Positions 26,642-35,631 of a DNA stretch of 64,000 bases are shown here, in pieces; position 1 is the first letter of the stretch; every line of letters begins with the position of its first letter. The translations under genes and the position numbers were made by a program. Source of the stretch: Microvirga terrae (GTDB lineage Bacteria; Pseudomonadota; Alphaproteobacteria; Rhizobiales; Beijerinckiaceae); contig NZ_CP102845.1 in NCBI RefSeq assembly GCF_013307435.2, positions 4,631,501 to 4,695,500 on the forward strand. The letters run 5' to 3'. A model generated the notes under the pieces. That model worked only from the letters and a program-made list of their open reading frames with translations, had not been told where the DNA came from and did no database searches.

Positions 26642-26670
26642 GCCGTTGCCCCTGGAACGGCGCTTTTCTT
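26642..26670 (+). terminator. Terminator after purK
   Basis: GCCGTT (26642-26647) and AACGGC (26656-26661) form a stem followed by GCTTTTCTT, 17 bp after the purK stop. Confidence 0.6.
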
Positions 26671-26724
26671 GAGAGGCAACCCTGGACAGGCAAGGCTTCT
26701 TCTGGTATCGACGCCGACCAGATA

Positions 26725-26755
26725 GAGGTGCGCATGACGCGCCTCATTGTTTTTT
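26725..26755 (+). terminator. Second terminator between purK and rpsU
   Basis: GAGGTGCG (26725-26732), loop CATGA, CGCGCCTC (26738-26745), then ATTG and a run of T. It insulates rpsU from the purEK transcript. Confidence 0.7.
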
Positions 26756-26791
26756 GTCACAATCGAAACGGTTCAAACACGAGGAATTCGC

Positions 26792-27022
26792 GTGCAGGTT
26801 CTTGTCCGGGATAACAACGTCGATCAGGCGCTCCGCGCTCTCAAGAAGAAGATGCAGCGTGAGGGCATCTTCCGCGAAATGAAGCTTCGCGGTCATTACG
26901 AGAAGCCGTCCGAGAAGAAGGCCCGCGAGAAGGCTGAGGCCGTTCGCCGCGCCCGCAAGCTGATCCGTAAGCGCATGCAGCGCGAAGGCCTGCTGCCTTC
27001 CAAGCCCCGTCCGACCCGCTAA
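26792..27022 (+). CDS. rpsU: 30S ribosomal protein S21
   Basis: A 76-residue S21: [44 protein letters not shown] and a very basic C-terminus. The GTG at 26792 is the start: GAGGAATTCGC gives a good Shine-Dalgarno and the family begins exactly here; an ATG frame further upstream would run through the terminator. It is an own transcription unit with terminators on both sides. Confidence 0.95.
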   Translation: MQVLVRDNNVDQALRALKKKMQREGIFREMKLRGHYEKPSEKKAREKAEAVRRARKLIRKRMQREGLLPSKPRPTR

Positions 27023-27068
27023 GCTCTTCGAGCGGGCCTGTAAAAGGCCTCGCCGATCGGTTGTGAAC

Positions 27069-27100
27069 CAGCGCCCGTCGCGTCAAGCGGGGCGCTGTTT
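27069..27100 (+). terminator. Rho-independent terminator of rpsU
   Basis: CAGCGCCC (27069-27076) pairs with GGGCGCTG (27090-27097, one G/C slip) and is followed by TTTGC, 47 bp after the rpsU stop. Confidence 0.7.
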
Positions 27101-27250
27101 GCATATCTGGGGGTCTGTTTCGTACTCTGGCGAACTTAGTTACAACGCCTCTTGCGCCGGCGCCTTTTTGATGCCTTGTTTCACGGCTGTTAAGGATTTC
27201 CCGCCAGAGTGCCGCTCCCGGTACCTTGAGTAAATAAGCTGGAGACGAAG

Positions 27251-28114
27251 GTGTTCGCCCCATCGATTCGCCAATTGGCCCCCTTGAGCCTGACGCTCGT
27301 TGCCCTCGGTCTCGCCGCCTGCAGCACCACCGGTGGCGGCCCCACCCAGCGCATTGCCGTCGTGGAAGAGGACACGCAGGGGACGAGCACGGTCAACATC
27401 TCGTCCCTGTCGGACGTGATCCAGCGCAACCCGAATGATCCGAGCGCCTATAACACCCGCGGCGCCGCCTATGCGCGCGTCGGGAACTACAGCAGCGCCA
27501 TGTCCGACTTCTCCAAGGCGGTGCAGCTCGACCCGAACTACGCGCCGGCCTACACCAACCGCGCGCTCGCCCTGCGGCAGACGAACCGCAACGACCAGGC
27601 GCTCGCCGACTTCACCCGGGCCATTCAGGCCGATCCGAACTACGGCCCGGCCTATATCGGGCGCGCCAATCTGTACCGCGCCCAGAACCAGTACCAGGAA
27701 GCCCTCAGCGACCTGAACATGGCGACCCGCCTGCTGCCCGAATCGGCCGAGGCGCTCCACTCCCGCGGCCTACTCTACCAGCGCCAGGGCATGCACCCCC
27801 AGGCGATCCTCGACTTCGACGCCACGATCGACCGCAATCCCTTCGTCGGCGCTCCCTATGCCGCACGAGGCCAGAGCTTCGTGGCGACGAACCAGTACGA
27901 CAAGGCCATCGAGGACTTCAACGCGGCCCTCAACGTCAACAACAAGGATGCCGATTCCTGGGCTTGGCGCGGCGTGGCGCTCGAGCGCAAGGGCGACCGG
28001 AGCCAGGCTCTCGAGAGCTATCAGCGCGCGCTCGCTCTCGACAACAGCAACAGCGTCGCCCGCCAGGGCAGCTCCCGGCTGCAGGGCGGCGTGGCAGGCC
28101 TGTTCCGCTCGTAA
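27251..28114 (+). CDS. TPR-repeat lipoprotein
   Basis: A 287-residue protein with a lipoprotein signal peptide ending in the lipobox LAAC (about residues 21-24), followed by six or more TPR units such as AYNTRGAAYARVGNYSSAMS and AYTNRALALRQTNRNDQALA, each ending D-P-N-Y. It is presumably anchored to the periplasmic face of a membrane; role unknown (the E. coli analogue would be NlpI). The GTG at 27251 is chosen because it begins the signal peptide. Confidence 0.88.
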   Translation: MFAPSIRQLAPLSLTLVALGLAACSTTGGGPTQRIAVVEEDTQGTSTVNISSLSDVIQRNPNDPSAYNTRGAAYARVGNYSSAMSDFSKAVQLDPNYAPAYTNRALALRQTNRNDQALADFTRAIQADPNYGPAYIGRANLYRAQNQYQEALSDLNMATRLLPESAEALHSRGLLYQRQGMHPQAILDFDATIDRNPFVGAPYAARGQSFVATNQYDKAIEDFNAALNVNNKDADSWAWRGVALERKGDRSQALESYQRALALDNSNSVARQGSSRLQGGVAGLFRS

Positions 28115-28134
28115 GTGCCGTCGCGGGGGGCGGC

Positions 28135-28758
28135 ATGAACCCAGCCCCTCCCCTCCACACCATCGCCGACATCCAAAGTCTTTTCGAAGCGCATGCGGAC
28201 CTGCATGCGCTTCTTTCGCATGTGGAGGGTCTCGGGCTTCCTGATGCCTGGATCGGCGCCGGCTTCATCCGCAATCCCGCCTGGGACGTGCTGCACGGGC
28301 GAACGATCGACGTCTCATGCCTGACCGACGTGGATGTGATCTTCTTCGATCCGGTTGACACCCGAGGGGAACGTGACGGCGCCGTCGAGCATCGGCTCCG
28401 CGAGCGTGATCCGGGCCAGAACTGGTCGGTCAAGAACCAGGCCCGCATGCATCTTCGCAACGGGGATGCGCCGTATCGTGACGCCTTCGATGCCGTTGCC
28501 CACTGGCCTGAGACAGCAACCGCTGTTGCGGCGCGCTCGATCGGCGGCAGGATCGAGGTGATAGCCCCGTATGGGACTCGGGATCTTCTGGATCTGATCG
28601 TGCGACCGACACGGGCGTTCGGTCACAAGATGAACGTTTACCGCGAAAGGATTCTGGCAAAAGACTGGCCGGTCCGCTGGCCGAAGCTGACGATGCTCAC
28701 AACGTGGGATGAGGCCTGGCCCGGTCCTCACAACTCTTTGGACAGGATCGAGACATAA
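28135..28758 (+). CDS. Nucleotidyltransferase-like protein (COG3575/DUF925 type)
   Basis: A 207-residue protein with WIGAGFIRNPAWDVLHGR near residue 40, the DVDVIFFDP acidic motif near 67 and GEVKNQARMH-like WSVKNQARMHLRNG near 97. It matches the nucleotidyltransferase-like family annotated as COG3575; no substrate is known. The start at 28135 has GGGGGG just upstream. It follows the TPR gene by 20 bp and its 3' end overlaps the convergent acetyltransferase gene by 31 bp. Confidence 0.82.
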   Translation: MNPAPPLHTIADIQSLFEAHADLHALLSHVEGLGLPDAWIGAGFIRNPAWDVLHGRTIDVSCLTDVDVIFFDPVDTRGERDGAVEHRLRERDPGQNWSVKNQARMHLRNGDAPYRDAFDAVAHWPETATAVAARSIGGRIEVIAPYGTRDLLDLIVRPTRAFGHKMNVYRERILAKDWPVRWPKLTMLTTWDEAWPGPHNSLDRIET

Positions 28759-29207
28759 GGCTCGAAGCCGAAGGCCCGGTAGGTGCGGTCCGCCCTCTCA
28801 TTGGCCACCAGGACGCCGATGAAGAGCCGCTTGAGCCCCGCTTCCTTCGTTAGGCGCTCGGCTTCCTTGAGCAGCATCTGCCCGATGCCGCGTCCGCGCC
28901 AGTCGTCGTGCACGATCAGGTCCGTGACCGTGCCGTGATTGCGGAAGCCGTCGGCCACATAGGCGGCGTCCTGATCGAGCGAGAAGCCCATGGCGCCGAC
29001 CGTCGCCCCTTCCGCCTGCGCCAGCACGATGCGGCCGTTGCGCCGGGACAGGCGCTGCATCAGCTCGTCGTAATATTCCGCCGCTGCCTTGTAGTCGCGC
29101 CGCCGGTCGCCGACGAGGTCGGCCTCGAAGACGTTAAGCTGGTGGATGAGCTCGATGACGGCATCCCGGTCGGCCGGGAGGGCGGTACGGAGGGTGATCG
29201 GGGACAT
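28728..29207 (-). CDS. GNAT family N-acetyltransferase
   Basis: A 159-residue GNAT enzyme: ITLRTALPADRDAVIELIHQ at the start, VTDLIVHDDWRGRGIGQMLL near residue 95 (acetyl-CoA loop RGRGIG) and ANERADRTYRAFGFEPYVSI near the end. Substrate unknown. ATG 29207 chosen; an extended frame to 29372 reaches into repeat DNA. Convergent overlap of 31 bp with the nucleotidyltransferase-like gene. Confidence 0.87.
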   Translation of the reverse strand: MSPITLRTALPADRDAVIELIHQLNVFEADLVGDRRRDYKAAAEYYDELMQRLSRRNGRIVLAQAEGATVGAMGFSLDQDAAYVADGFRNHGTVTDLIVHDDWRGRGIGQMLLKEAERLTKEAGLKRLFIGVLVANERADRTYRAFGFEPYVSILSKEL

Positions 29208-29305
29208 GAGGGATTTCCGGGACAGACGACAGCCCCTTAAACCAGCTTTTGCGTGAGCCGTCATTCCATCTCTCGCGATGGAAAGCTCCGTTCTTTTCCA
29301 ACCGA

Positions 29306-29329
29306 GATCACCGGTACGAGGCCGGTGAT
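29306..29329. repeat. Inverted repeat, ATCACCGG/CCGGTGAT type, copy 2
   Basis: GATCACCGG (29306-29314) and CCGGTGAT (29322-29329) form an 8-bp hairpin, preceded by TTTTCCAACCGA, close to TTTTTCAATCGG before copy 1 (minus strand, near 0.5 kb). It lies between pntB and the acetyltransferase gene. Confidence 0.5.
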
Positions 29330-29337
29330 GACATGAA

Positions 29338-29366
29338 CGAAAATGCCCGGCACGACGCCGGGCATG
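29338..29366 (-). terminator. Terminator of the pnt operon
   Basis: On the minus strand GCCCGGC, loop GTCGT, GCCGGGC is followed by ATTTTCG, starting about 25 bp after the pntB stop. Confidence 0.65.
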
Positions 29367-29388
29367 AAACATTCAAGGGCAGAGCGGA

Positions 29389-30786
29389 TCAGAGATTCTT
29401 TAAGATCTCGTCCACGACCTTCTTGGCGTCGCCGAAGAGCATCATGGTGTTGTCGCGGAAGAACAGCTCGTTCTCGACGCCCGCATAGCCCGAGCCCATG
29501 CCGCGCTTGATGAACAGCACGGTCTTGGCCCGCTCCACGTCGAGGATCGGCATGCCGAAGATCGGGGAGGACGGATCGGTCTTGGCGGCCGGGTTGGTGA
29601 CGTCGTTGGCCCCGATGACGAAGGCCACGTCGGCCTGCGGGAACTCGCCGTTGATATCCTCGAGTTCGAACACCTCGTCATAGGGCACGTTGGCTTCCGC
29701 CAGCAGCACGTTCATGTGGCCGGGCATGCGGCCCGCCACCGGATGGATGGCGTATTTCACCTCGACGCCTTCGGCCTTCAGCTCGTCGGCCATCTCGCGC
29801 AGCGCGTGCTGCGCCTGGGCGACCGCCATGCCGTAGCCCGGCACGATGATGACCTTGGCGGCGTTCTTCATGATGAAGGCGGCATCGTCCGCCGAGCCCT
29901 GCTTCACAGGCCGGCTCTCGACCGCGCCGGTGGCGGCGGCTGCCGTCTCGCCGCCGAAGCCGCCGAGGATCACCGAGATGAAGGAGCGGTTCATGCCCTT
30001 GCACATGATGTAGGACAGGATCGCGCCCGAGGAGCCGACCAGCGCGCCCGTGATGATGAGCGCGAGGTTGCCGAGCGTGAAGCCGATGCCGGCCGCCGCC
30101 CAGCCGGAATAGGAGTTGAGCATCGACACCACCACCGGCATGTCGGCGCCCCCGATGGGGATGATGAGCGTGACGCCGAGCACGAAGGAGACGAGCACGA
30201 TCAGCCAGAATGCCGCGTGGCTCTCCGTGCGGATGAAGGCGACGAGCAGGACCAGCAGCAGGAGGCCGAGGCCGATATTGATCAGGTGCCGGCTCGGCAG
30301 CAGGATCGGCTTGCCGGACATGCGTCCGTCGAGCTTCAGGAACGCGATCACGGAACCGGTGAAGGTGATCGCCCCGATGGCGACGCCGAGAGCCATCTCG
30401 AACAGCGATCCGCCGTGGATGGTGCCGACCGAGCCGATCCCGAAGGCCTGGGGCGCATAGAGCGCGCCGGCCGCGACAAGGACCGCCGCGAGACCGACCA
30501 GGGAGTGGAACGCGGCAACCAGCTGGGGCATCGCCGTCATGGGCACGCGCCGGGCGACCACCGCTCCGACGCCGCCGCCGATGGCCAACCCTAAGATCAC
30601 CAGGATCCAGCCGCCGAAGCCGCTCGGCGGGGACACGAACAGGGTGGTGAGGATGGCGATCCCCATGCCCACCATGCCGTAGAGGTTGCCCTGCCGGGAC
30701 GTGGTGGGGTGCGACAGGCCTCGCAGCGCCAGGATGAACAGGACGCCGGAGACGAGGTAGAGGATCGAGGCTAGATTGGCCGACAT
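29389..30786 (-). CDS. pntB: NAD(P) transhydrogenase subunit beta
   Basis: A 465-residue membrane protein of the proton-translocating transhydrogenase, which reduces NADP with NADH using the proton gradient. About nine TM helices occupy residues 1-260; the C-terminal NADP-binding domain III shows VIIVPGYGMAVAQAQHALRE near 315, IHPVAGRMPGHMNVLLAEAN near 348 and NDVTNPAAKTDPSSPIFGMP near 400. Last gene of pntAA-pntAB-pntB, four bases after pntAB. Confidence 0.96.
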   Translation of the reverse strand: MSANLASILYLVSGVLFILALRGLSHPTTSRQGNLYGMVGMGIAILTTLFVSPPSGFGGWILVILGLAIGGGVGAVVARRVPMTAMPQLVAAFHSLVGLAAVLVAAGALYAPQAFGIGSVGTIHGGSLFEMALGVAIGAITFTGSVIAFLKLDGRMSGKPILLPSRHLINIGLGLLLLVLLVAFIRTESHAAFWLIVLVSFVLGVTLIIPIGGADMPVVVSMLNSYSGWAAAGIGFTLGNLALIITGALVGSSGAILSYIMCKGMNRSFISVILGGFGGETAAAATGAVESRPVKQGSADDAAFIMKNAAKVIIVPGYGMAVAQAQHALREMADELKAEGVEVKYAIHPVAGRMPGHMNVLLAEANVPYDEVFELEDINGEFPQADVAFVIGANDVTNPAAKTDPSSPIFGMPILDVERAKTVLFIKRGMGSGYAGVENELFFRDNTMMLFGDAKKVVDEILKNL

Positions 30787-30790
30787 CGCC

Positions 30791-31240
30791 TCACCCCTTC
30801 TTGCGGTACATGGCGAGCATGCGCTGGGTCACCAGGAAGCCGCCGAAGATGTTGATGGACGCCAGGACGAGGCCGATGAAGCCGAGCACCCGGGCCCAGA
30901 TCGGGCCTTCCCCGAGGGCCGGGGCCACGTCGACGCCCACCGCCAGCACGGCGCCGACCACGATCACGGACGAGATGGCGTTGGTGACCGACATGAGGGG
31001 CGTGTGCAGCGCCGGGGTCACCGACCAGACCACGTAGTAGCCGACGAAGATCGCCAGGACGAAGATGGCCAGACGGAACACCGTCGGGTCGACGGCCCCG
31101 TGGGTGACGGCGGCGGCCGCGGCTCCGGCCGCATCCGCCACCTGATCGGCGATGGTCTGGGCGGCTTCGGCCGAGCGGCGGGCAGCCTCTGCCGCCGCTC
31201 GGGCCTGTTCGACGGCCTGTTCGGGCGTAAGCGTTGCCAT
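30791..31240 (-). CDS. pntAB: NAD(P) transhydrogenase subunit alpha part 2
   Basis: A 149-residue protein carrying the four TM helices that E. coli has at the C-terminus of PntA ([40 protein letters not shown]). The N-terminal 50 residues form an Ala-rich helix. Its separation from pntAA marks the three-subunit transhydrogenase typical of Alphaproteobacteria. ATG 31240 lies 20 bp after the pntAA stop with GGGAGG upstream. Confidence 0.93.
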   Translation of the reverse strand: MATLTPEQAVEQARAAAEAARRSAEAAQTIADQVADAAGAAAAAVTHGAVDPTVFRLAIFVLAIFVGYYVVWSVTPALHTPLMSVTNAISSVIVVGAVLAVGVDVAPALGEGPIWARVLGFIGLVLASINIFGGFLVTQRMLAMYRKKG

Positions 31241-31260
31241 GGTGTCCTCCCCTGGACGGT

Positions 31261-32397
31261 TTAAGCGGTCGGCTGGAAGGCGGTGTGGACGATGGCGCCG
31301 TCACGGGTCAGGCAGGTGGCCTTGACCAGTTCGTCGTCCCACTTCACGGCCAGAGCCTTGGTTTCCTTGTCCACCAGCGTCTCGACGAAGGCGTAGAGGT
31401 TCTTCGCGTAGAGGCTGGAGGCCGTTGCGGCGAGGCGCCCGGGCATGTTGAGGTGGCCCACGATCTTCACGCCGTTATGCTCCACCACCCGGCCCGGCTG
31501 GGCCAGCTCGCAATTGCCCCCGCGCTCCACCGCCAGATCGACGATCACGGAGCCCGGCTTCATGGATTCGATCATGGCGCGGGATACGAGCTTCGGCGCC
31601 GGCCGTCCGGGGATCAGGGCCGTCGTGATGACGATGTCCTGCTTGGCGATGTGGGACGCGACCAGCTCGGCCTGCTTGGCCCGATACTCGGCCGACATTT
31701 CCTTGGCGTAGCCGCCGGCGGTCTCGGCCTGCTTGAACTCCTCGTCCTCCACGGCGACGAACTTGGCGCCCAGGCTCTCCACCTGCTCCTTGGCGGCGGG
31801 CCGGACGTCGGTGGCGGTCACCACGGCGCCGAGGCGGCGGGCGGTTGCGATGGCCTGGAGGCCGGCGACGCCGGCGCCCATGACGAAGATGCGGGCTGCC
31901 GGCACGGTGCCGGCCGCGGTCATCATCATCGGGAACGCCTTACCATACTCGGCGGAGGCATCGATCACGGCCCGGTAGCCGGCGAGATTGGCCTGGGAGG
32001 ACAGCACGTCCATCACCTGGGCGCGGGTGATGCGGGGCATCAGCTCCATGGAGAACGCGGAGACCTGTGCGTCGGCCAGCGCCTTGAGGGCTGCGTCCTG
32101 GCCGTAGGGATCCATGATCGCGATGACGAGCGCGCCGGGCCTGGCGCCTTTCAGCTCGCCCTCTGCGGGGCGGCGGACCTTCAGGATGACATCGGCATCC
32201 CTCAGGGCCTCCTCGGCGGTCCCGGCGAGCGAAGCGCCGGCCGCCTCGAACTCCGCATCGGGGATGCCGGCCTTGGACCCTGCCCCGGCCTGCACGACCA
32301 CGTCGGCGCCGAGCGTCTTGTATTTCTTGACCGTCTCGGGGGTGGCGGAAACGCGAGTCTCCGCTCCATCGGTTTCGGAGAGAACGGCGATCCGCAT
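31261..32397 (-). CDS. pntAA: NAD(P) transhydrogenase subunit alpha part 1
   Basis: The 378-residue NAD-binding domain I of the transhydrogenase. [20 protein letters not shown] at the start resembles alanine dehydrogenase, and [20 protein letters not shown] near 170 is the NAD Rossmann loop. PNT family features [14 protein letters not shown] near 118 and [24 protein letters not shown] region near 270 are present. First gene of the pnt operon. Confidence 0.95.
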   Translation of the reverse strand: MRIAVLSETDGAETRVSATPETVKKYKTLGADVVVQAGAGSKAGIPDAEFEAAGASLAGTAEEALRDADVILKVRRPAEGELKGARPGALVIAIMDPYGQDAALKALADAQVSAFSMELMPRITRAQVMDVLSSQANLAGYRAVIDASAEYGKAFPMMMTAAGTVPAARIFVMGAGVAGLQAIATARRLGAVVTATDVRPAAKEQVESLGAKFVAVEDEEFKQAETAGGYAKEMSAEYRAKQAELVASHIAKQDIVITTALIPGRPAPKLVSRAMIESMKPGSVIVDLAVERGGNCELAQPGRVVEHNGVKIVGHLNMPGRLAATASSLYAKNLYAFVETLVDKETKALAVKWDDELVKATCLTRDGAIVHTAFQPTA

Positions 32398-32473
32398 GTA
32401 GGCCCCCCTAAGATGTGGTCAACGGCTTGGATACAAGCTCTTGTCTCGTTTCTGTCAGGCGATCGTCCGCCGC

Positions 32474-32767
32474 TCAGTAGAAGATGAGCGCCAGCAGGAG
32501 GAGGACGCCGACGGCTGCCGGAGCCCGAACGCCGACGGATGGAGCCATCGCGCCGATGCCGCCCGCCACGAGCGAGAGGATCACGCCGAAGATCGCCGTC
32601 AGCCAGGCATGCTTGATCCCGCCGACCGCGAGGGCCAGCACGTGGCAGATGATGACCGCCGTGGCGATTTCGGCGAACTGGACAAATCCCTGATAGGTCG
32701 CCTCATGAGCGCGGCTGTCCATATCCGGACTGTAGCCCCCGTGCGGCGCATGTTTTGTATCGGCCAT
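32474..32767 (-). CDS. aa3-type cytochrome c oxidase subunit IV
   Basis: A 97-residue protein with an N-terminal MDSRAHEATYQGFVQFAEIA motif and TM segments after it, matching the small bacterial aa3 oxidase subunit IV family. Regularly found upstream of pntAA in Rhizobiales, as here (76 bp). The C-terminal part has two further hydrophobic stretches, a little longer than the 45-60 residue minimal family members. Function in the oxidase is accessory. Confidence 0.8.
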   Translation of the reverse strand: MADTKHAPHGGYSPDMDSRAHEATYQGFVQFAEIATAVIICHVLALAVGGIKHAWLTAIFGVILSLVAGGIGAMAPSVGVRAPAAVGVLLLLALIFY

Positions 32768-32880
32768 GTTTCAAAGCCCTGTTCAGCGTCACTTGTTAAC
32801 TGCTGCGTTTAGCGCATGCGATGAGGAGCCGCAATCTTTCGAATGGCTCCAAACGAAAACTTTATGAATGCATTTTGCGC

Positions 32881-34098
32881 TCATTTGATCCCGAGGAATT
32901 CTCGCCACTGGGGCAGGCAGACTGTCTCGTAATCATATCGTGCCACGGCGATCCGGCGGGCCTCGGCGGCCATGGCGGCGGATTTCTCCTTCTCCGCGAG
33001 CGTCTCGCGCACCCGATCAGCCAGGGCCTTCTCGTCGAAGAAGGGGAAGAGGCGCCCGTTCACCCCATCCTGGATGACCTCCCGCACCGGCTCGGTGTCC
33101 GAGGCCACGATCCGGCATTCGAGCGCCATGGCCTCGATGGACGACCAGGACAGCACGAAGGGATAGGTCATGTAGACATGGGCCGAGGAGACCTGCAGGA
33201 CCTTCACGAACTGGTCATAGGGCAGGTTTCCGACGAAATGGACCCGGGACCAGTCGATCGGACGCTCGATCCGGGCCTTGAACACATCAAACCACGACTG
33301 CCCGTTGGGCGCGGAGCCGGAATAGCTCGTGCCGCGGCCGCCGACGATGACGACCCTGAGGTCAGGATCGATGTCGAGAAGATAGGGCAGACTCTTGAAG
33401 ACCACGTGCGCGCCACGCATCGGCTCGATGTTGCGTGTCACATAGGTGACGACGGGCTTCTCGCGGGTCAGCTGCGGCCCGCTCTCGCCGAGTTGGAGCC
33501 TGACCTGAGGGTCCGGCAGGAGCTTGTGGGTGTCGATGCCGTCATGGAGGATGGCGAGCCGGTCGCGCAGGTAGGTGGGGAACGTGTCCCGCTGGTAGCG
33601 GGTCGGCGCCACGGCGAGGTCGGCGGCGTCGAGCGCCCCGAGCTGCATGGAATTCTTCAGGCGCAGGCGCCAGATCACCTCCTCGTTGGTGACCGGGAAT
33701 TCGGGATCGAAGTCCAGATCCTGCCCCTTGGCGTGGTAATAATATTCGAAATAGGCCACATGGCGGGCCTTGGGCCAGATGTCCTTCAGGAACAGGTTTT
33801 CGCCCCAGCCGGTATTGACCACGACGACATCCGGTTCGAAGCCCTGGCTGGCCAGCGCCTTTGCCCGGTAGGCGACTCCATAGGCCCGACGCAGGCGTGG
33901 AATGACCGGCGAGTAGCGGTTCTGGTAAGGCGCGTCGTCCGGCCCAGGCACCGCGTCGTAGGAGAAGTACTTCACGCCCGGGATGGCGCATTGCTTGACC
34001 ATCCCGAGGCCCACGACCTCATGCCCCTCGGCCACGAAGGTCCGGGCCAGACGCAGGAACTGGCCCGGAAAGTTCTGGTGAACGAAAGCGATCTTCAT
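32881..34098 (-). CDS. Glycosyltransferase family 4 protein
   Basis: A 405-residue GT-B fold enzyme. The N-terminus MKIAFVHQNFPGQFLRLART is typical of a GT4 subgroup in Alphaproteobacteria, with VTRNIEPMRGAHVVFKSLPY near 233 and the nucleotide-sugar site PFVLSWSSIEAMALECRIVA near 323 (E-x7-E-like: SSIEAMALECRIVASDTEPV). Substrate unknown; polysaccharide or lipopolysaccharide decoration is plausible. Single gene, no polysaccharide cluster nearby. Confidence 0.88.
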   Translation of the reverse strand: MKIAFVHQNFPGQFLRLARTFVAEGHEVVGLGMVKQCAIPGVKYFSYDAVPGPDDAPYQNRYSPVIPRLRRAYGVAYRAKALASQGFEPDVVVVNTGWGENLFLKDIWPKARHVAYFEYYYHAKGQDLDFDPEFPVTNEEVIWRLRLKNSMQLGALDAADLAVAPTRYQRDTFPTYLRDRLAILHDGIDTHKLLPDPQVRLQLGESGPQLTREKPVVTYVTRNIEPMRGAHVVFKSLPYLLDIDPDLRVVIVGGRGTSYSGSAPNGQSWFDVFKARIERPIDWSRVHFVGNLPYDQFVKVLQVSSAHVYMTYPFVLSWSSIEAMALECRIVASDTEPVREVIQDGVNGRLFPFFDEKALADRVRETLAEKEKSAAMAAEARRIAVARYDYETVCLPQWREFLGIK

Positions 34099-34156
34099 CG
34101 GTTGCCCCTACCCTACCGTTAGCCTCTACGGCCAACCGGCGAAAGATGCAACCTCA

Positions 34157-35524
34157 TTACACCGGATTTGGTAAACCGGCGGCGGCCAGAGCCTCTTTCT
34201 GCTTATGCTCCAGGTTGTCCAGGGAGAAGCGGTCGATCTCGTTCTCGAAGAGCCGGTGGTAGTTCAGCTCGGCCTTCAGATGCAGGAAGACCGCGCCCAG
34301 ACCCACCGCCGCACGATCCATGAAGACGAACTCGCGCGGCACCGTGACCGGCCCCTTCTCCTTCAGGGCCTTGTGGACCTCGAAGGCCTGGCGGCGGCCG
34401 TACTCGCCGGGCTTGACCCCATCGGCCACCGTGCGGACGCGGTCGTCGAGGAGCGGGGCATAGATGAAGCGGGCCCAGATGTTGAGGATGTCGATCAGCT
34501 CGTTCGAGAGGCTCTTGAAGCCCCAGGTCTCGTAGGCGTGGACGACCCGGGCCCGGTCGTCCGTCTGAAGGCCGCGGTAGAGATCGACCACGCCGCCCAC
34601 GAAGCGGGGATGGAAGATGCGGATGCAGCCGTAATCGAGCAGGTTGATGCCCTGCGCCTCCCCGTCCTCGGAGAACACCGTGTAGTTGCCGAGATGCGGA
34701 TCTCCATGGATGACGGCCGCATGGCTGAAGGGGTGCCACCAGGCCTTGAACATGGCGACCGCCAGCCGGTTGCGGATCTCGACCGGAGCCTCGGTGAAGC
34801 CGAGGATCTTCTCGCCCTCGAGCCATTCGAGCGACAGAAGCCGCCGGGTGGACAGGTCCGGATGGACCCGGGGCACCCGGACCTCCGCCACATCGGTCAG
34901 GGCCTGGGCATAAAGGGCTGCGTGCTTCGCCTCGCGCTCGTAATCGAGCTCCTCGCGCACCCGCTCTCCGATCTCCTTGGCGATCTCGCGGGTATCGATG
35001 GCGGGATCCATGCGCCGGTGAAGGGCGAAGACGAGCTCGAGCTGCTTGAGGTCCGCCTCCACGGCCGACTGCATGTCGGGATATTGCAGCTTGCAGGCGA
35101 GCTTCTCCCCGTCCTTCGTGGATGCGCGGTGGACCTGGCCGAGGGATGCGGCGGCGGCCGGGGTGAGATCGAAGGAGCCGAAGCGGCTCTGCCATTGCGC
35201 CCCGAGCTCCGCCTGCATGCGCCGCTTCACGAAGGCCGCTCCCATGGGCGGCGCCTCGCTCTGCAGCTTCTGAAGCTCCGCGGCGTATTCCGGCGGGATC
35301 AGATCCGGAATGGTGGCCAGAAGCTGCGCCACCTTCATGATCGGCCCCTTCAGGCCGCCGAGCGCCTGCGCCAGCACGGCCGCGTTGGACGCGTCGCGGG
35401 CATCGCCGCCGAACAGCCGGGAGCCGGCCATGCGGGCCGCGACTCCGCCCATGTTGGCGCCCACGCGGGCATAGCGGGCGGCGCGCGCGGAGAAGCGGTT
35501 CGCTTCGCGGTCGGTATCGGCCAT
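34157..35524 (-). CDS. ABC1/UbiB-family atypical kinase
   Basis: A 455-residue member of the ABC1/ADCK/UbiB family. LKGPIMKVAQLLATIPDLIP near residue 60 corresponds to the KxGQ motif but reads KVAQ. AASLGQVHRASTKDGEKLAC near 125 holds the Ala-rich loop and the Lys; HGDPHLGNYTVF near 272 is the catalytic loop and LLDYGCIRIF near 295 the DFG-equivalent (DYG). Such proteins support ubiquinone synthesis or have unknown ATPase roles. Start ATG 35524. Confidence 0.88.
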   Translation of the reverse strand: MADTDREANRFSARAARYARVGANMGGVAARMAGSRLFGGDARDASNAAVLAQALGGLKGPIMKVAQLLATIPDLIPPEYAAELQKLQSEAPPMGAAFVKRRMQAELGAQWQSRFGSFDLTPAAAASLGQVHRASTKDGEKLACKLQYPDMQSAVEADLKQLELVFALHRRMDPAIDTREIAKEIGERVREELDYEREAKHAALYAQALTDVAEVRVPRVHPDLSTRRLLSLEWLEGEKILGFTEAPVEIRNRLAVAMFKAWWHPFSHAAVIHGDPHLGNYTVFSEDGEAQGINLLDYGCIRIFHPRFVGGVVDLYRGLQTDDRARVVHAYETWGFKSLSNELIDILNIWARFIYAPLLDDRVRTVADGVKPGEYGRRQAFEVHKALKEKGPVTVPREFVFMDRAAVGLGAVFLHLKAELNYHRLFENEIDRFSLDNLEHKQKEALAAAGLPNPV

Positions 35525-35631
35525 GACGTGGAATCTCTTGCTCTGAACTGGAGAGCTTTAGATATGGCGTGGTCTGCCGAGCGCCAGGGCGTCCTTCCGC
35601 GGCCTTTTACCGGGGTGGGCGCTCGGCTTGG

